Assembly (NCBI GenBank): GCA_903910005.1
Contig: CAIVXW010000112.1
Span: 1-9,107, forward strand
Reading direction: 5' to 3'
DNA from: an uncultured Methylococcaceae bacterium
GTDB taxonomy: Bacteria > Pseudomonadota > Gammaproteobacteria > Methylococcales > Methylococcaceae
Length of the DNA: 9,107 nt
Under the pieces are notes generated by a model. That model was not told where the DNA came from and did no database searches. It saw only the letters and a program-made list of their open reading frames with translations. The translations under genes were made by a program, and so were the position numbers. Of the stretch, positions 7,787 to 9,107 are shown piece after piece (within the stretch, counting starts at the first letter, position 1; each line of letters begins with the position of its first letter).

Positions 7787-8056
7787 TCAGCGCAGTGGGT
7801 CTATTTTGAAAGGCGTTTGCCCGGTAGAGGCCAGATACCAATCCGCCATCAAATCATCCTGATGCAATTCAATCCATGCCTGAACCAGTTTCATTTGCCT
7901 GCCCGGAAGTTCCCCTTCCAGCAATTCCCCACCAGGAATCCGAAGTACTGCCTTGAATTCGTTGTAACGAATATGGACATGAGGATAATGATGTTTCTCT
8001 GTATCAAACACATACATGGAAACCAGAATGCCATAGAACATACTGATGGTGGGCAT
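7787..8056 (-). CDS. DUF4160 family small protein
   Basis: This 89-residue protein carries the full family pattern: an MPTISMFYGI start, HHYPHVHIRYNE (residues 22-33) with clustered histidines, GGELLEGELPGRQ (42-54), then a helix VQAWIELHQDDLMADW (58-73) and a PFKIDPL tail. Family members are small soluble proteins. They are frequently found as a two-gene unit with DUF2442, and toxin-antitoxin activity has been proposed for such pairs but I cannot show it from sequence. The start at 8056 is well supported by GGAG seven bases upstream and by the conserved MPTI beginning. It is the first gene of the pair; the leader holds a perfect palindrome (8068-8083) that could be an autoregulatory operator. 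Base composition of the pair and its leader is visibly more AT-rich than the flanking genes. Confidence 0.87.
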   Translation of the reverse strand: MPTISMFYGILVSMYVFDTEKHHYPHVHIRYNEFKAVLRIPGGELLEGELPGRQMKLVQAWIELHQDDLMADWYLASTGQTPFKIDPLR

Positions 8057-8063
8057 ACATTCA

Positions 8064-8067
8064 CTCC
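8064..8067 (-). promoter_or_regulatory. Ribosome binding site of the DUF4160 gene
   Basis: On the minus strand GGAG lies seven bases before the ATG at 8056. This is the clearest Shine-Dalgarno on the minus strand of the window and fixes the start of the DUF4160 gene. It directly abuts the palindrome at 8068-8083. Confidence 0.65.
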
Positions 8068-8083
8068 ATTATCAAATGATAAT
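8068..8083. promoter_or_regulatory. Perfect 16-bp palindrome, candidate operator of the DUF4160-DUF2442 pair
   Basis: ATTATCA, two central A bases, then TGATAAT form a perfect inverted repeat immediately upstream of the ribosome binding site. On the minus strand the palindrome region contains -10-like hexamers (GATAAT at 8068-8073 and TATTAT at 8079-8084), so a protein bound here would cover the promoter or block initiation. No convincing -35 is visible. Autoregulation is an inference by analogy with toxin-antitoxin operons. Confidence 0.5.
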
Positions 8084-8166
8084 ACTGTTTATTCGAGACG
8101 TTAAAACCGAAAAATTCCAATCCTGCAAGCAATATTAACTTGTAAAAAAACCTGTTAAAACACAAA
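8084..8166. other. AT-rich spacer between recQ remnant and the small-gene pair
   Basis: This non-coding stretch is strongly AT-rich and contains two copies of GTTAAAAC (8100-8107 and 8154-8161). It probably holds the promoter of the DUF4160 gene on the minus strand, but I could not identify a confident -35/-10 pair. Confidence 0.4.
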
Positions 8167-8691
8167 CTACATCCCCCGCCGATCCCACTCCGCCCTGACA
8201 CACCGCAGTATTTCGTAACTGTAACGCCCCTTCAGGGCATCGTACCAGGGCTTGAGGGTCGGGGCGTCGGGTTGGGGGAGTGCGTTGCGGGCCGAGCGTA
8301 ATTCGTCCAGTTGAGTCGGGGTGAGGGTAACGACCTCATCCAGTGCCACCTGACCGCCGGCAATCCCTTGTGCCAGATGTTCATGGATGGTTGACGATTT
8401 CAGGTTACGGCGTGCGGCGACCTGCTCCGCACTCAGACCGAGGCGGAACAGGGCGATGGTATCCAGCGCGGTATCGCTGGGATCAGCCATCGGCGGGGCC
8501 GGTTCCGGAAAGGCGTGCTGGCGGATGGTCGCAAGAAACGTATCGGCATAACGCTCCAGTTTTTTCTCACCTACCCCGGACAAGCACCCCATTTCCGCCG
8601 AATTTCCCGGGCGATATTGTAGCCTATCCATCAATACGGAATCATGAAAAATCACATTTGGTTTACATCCCGTGTGGGCGTGGGGTGGCAT
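8167..8691 (-). pseudogene. RecQ C-terminal fragment: partial HRDC plus helix-turn-helix domain (copy B)
   Basis: The open frame gives 174 residues matching only the end of an RecQ-type DNA helicase. Residues 12-56 are most of an HRDC domain, including VIFHDS (13-18) and the helix-hairpin-helix-like GVGEKKLERYADTFL (39-53). Residues about 76-167 match the RecQ C-terminal helix-turn-helix region (LFRLGLSAEQVAARRNLKSSTIHEHL). All helicase motifs, the zinc-binding and winged-helix parts and the first part of HRDC are missing, and no upstream sequence to 9107 supplies them. The ATG at 8691 has no Shine-Dalgarno and the first ten residues look unrelated, so this is most likely a decayed or transported recQ tail rather than an expressed gene. 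Expression as a small DNA-binding protein cannot be excluded because the frame is clean. It is the better-preserved partner of the broken copy at 7271-7530. Confidence 0.75.
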
Positions 8692-8826
8692 TATAACCGG
8701 ATATCACACTGAACCGGACAGGTGACCTTCAGTGTCCTGCACGTGTTGTCCCTCAAGACCTTGGTGGTCGGCCTGATCGCCGCTCGGAAAGCACTCCTCA
8801 CACTGCTCGGCGACCGCTGTGTTGCT
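8692..8826. other. Gap without recognised gene
   Basis: I see no RNA gene or repeat, and no convincing coding sequence, in these 135 bases. On the minus strand TTATAAT just before the ATG at 8691 resembles a -10 box, but there is no matching -35. Confidence 0.4.
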
Positions 8827-9107
8827 TTATATGCCAACTCCAGGTGAGGGAAGTGTTGTTTCCCGTAACGCGACGAACGGGTTGCTCGGCCCTTCCGAAC
8901 GAAGGCTCAGGCTTGCACTATTCGACACCACGTAGGCCAGAGAACCCGTCAGGGTGAACGGAAACAGCACCGGCAGCGATTGAAGGCCGGGTACGGAAAC
9001 AGGCTTGCCGACATAACGTACCGCAGCTTCGATCAGCCATGCCGTGAGTTCGTCGTGGTCGATCACGGTTGGAGCAAGCCGGATGACGCGCTTGCCGTTT
9101 TCCACTC
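8827..9107 (-). CDS. Unrecognised protein, C-terminal part, truncated by the window edge
   Basis: The minus-strand frame is open from the window edge to a stop at 8827 and gives about 92 residues. The first possible start codon in it is a GTG at 9105, but with no visible Shine-Dalgarno the real start is probably beyond the window. The sequence begins with a polar helix-like section (HDELTAWLIEAAVRYVGKP) and continues with PVLFPFTLTG and FVALRETTLPSPGVGI at the C-terminus. I do not recognise a family, and there is no signal peptide or clear membrane span. Codon choice and composition look like a normal GC-rich gene, which is the main support for it being coding. Confidence 0.45.
   Translation of the reverse strand, partial: VENGKRVIRLAPTVIDHDELTAWLIEAAVRYVGKPVSVPGLQSLPVLFPFTLTGSLAYVVSNSASLSLRSEGPSNPFVALRETTLPSPGVGI

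Noticed and set aside
7271..8691. Insertion sequence or CRISPR array as explanation for the repeated segments
   Set aside because: There is no transposase frame, no terminal inverted repeats and no regular spacer structure. The repeated segments are protein-coding remnants of recQ in the same orientation.
8343..8696. Plus-strand 117-codon frame opposite the recQ fragment
   Set aside because: The minus strand gives clear HRDC and helix-turn-helix motifs, whereas the plus product is Arg/Pro-rich without any recognisable pattern.
8722..8847. Plus-strand 41-residue frame starting at GTG 8722, rich in Leu/Val/Ala
   Set aside because: No ribosome binding site, overlap with the opposite-strand frame ending at 8827, and no recognised family. 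It is too short to support.

Overview
The window looks like a gammaproteobacterial chromosome segment with moderately high GC. The lgt-thyA pair with an ATGA overlap is typical of that class. A small-gene pair and recQ-derived scraps of the kind common in sulfur-oxidising and other environmental gammaproteobacteria follow further on. The species cannot be read from the sequence, and the lineage call is an inference.

Layout: (1) 28-1712, plus strand: lgt (prolipoprotein diacylglyceryl transferase) overlapping thyA (thymidylate synthase) by four bases. Both are complete with intact catalytic motifs. (2) 1794-2933, plus strand: a two-helix potassium channel subunit fused to a cytosolic RCK (TrkA-type) domain. 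Its nucleotide-binding glycine motif is degenerate and its RCK-N domain carries an insertion. (3) A near-perfect hairpin at 2943-2980 separates this block from the convergent gene that follows. (4) 2993-7192, minus strand: one very large gene (1399 codons) that reads as four modules in a single chain: sulfotransferase, a diverged glycosyltransferase-like region, a GT61/DUF563 glycosyltransferase, and a second, different sulfotransferase. (5) 7271-8691, minus strand: an accessory island. A small DUF4160-DUF2442 gene pair with its own AT-rich leader and a perfect 16-bp palindrome lies between two same-orientation remnants of the recQ 3' end (HRDC plus C-terminal helix-turn-helix). The downstream copy is broken by a large internal deletion, a stop and a frameshift. 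(6) 8827-9107, minus strand: the C-terminal end of an unrecognised protein running off the window.

How the parts relate: lgt and thyA are housekeeping genes probably read from upstream of the window. The potassium channel may have its own promoter or be co-transcribed. The giant gene is a strong candidate for a surface-glycan sulfation and glycosylation enzyme. The rightmost 1.9 kb is accessory DNA, with a toxin-antitoxin-like pair associated with duplicated recQ tails. The two items most worth a second look are the four-module transferase and the recQ-tail-flanked DUF4160/DUF2442 cassette.
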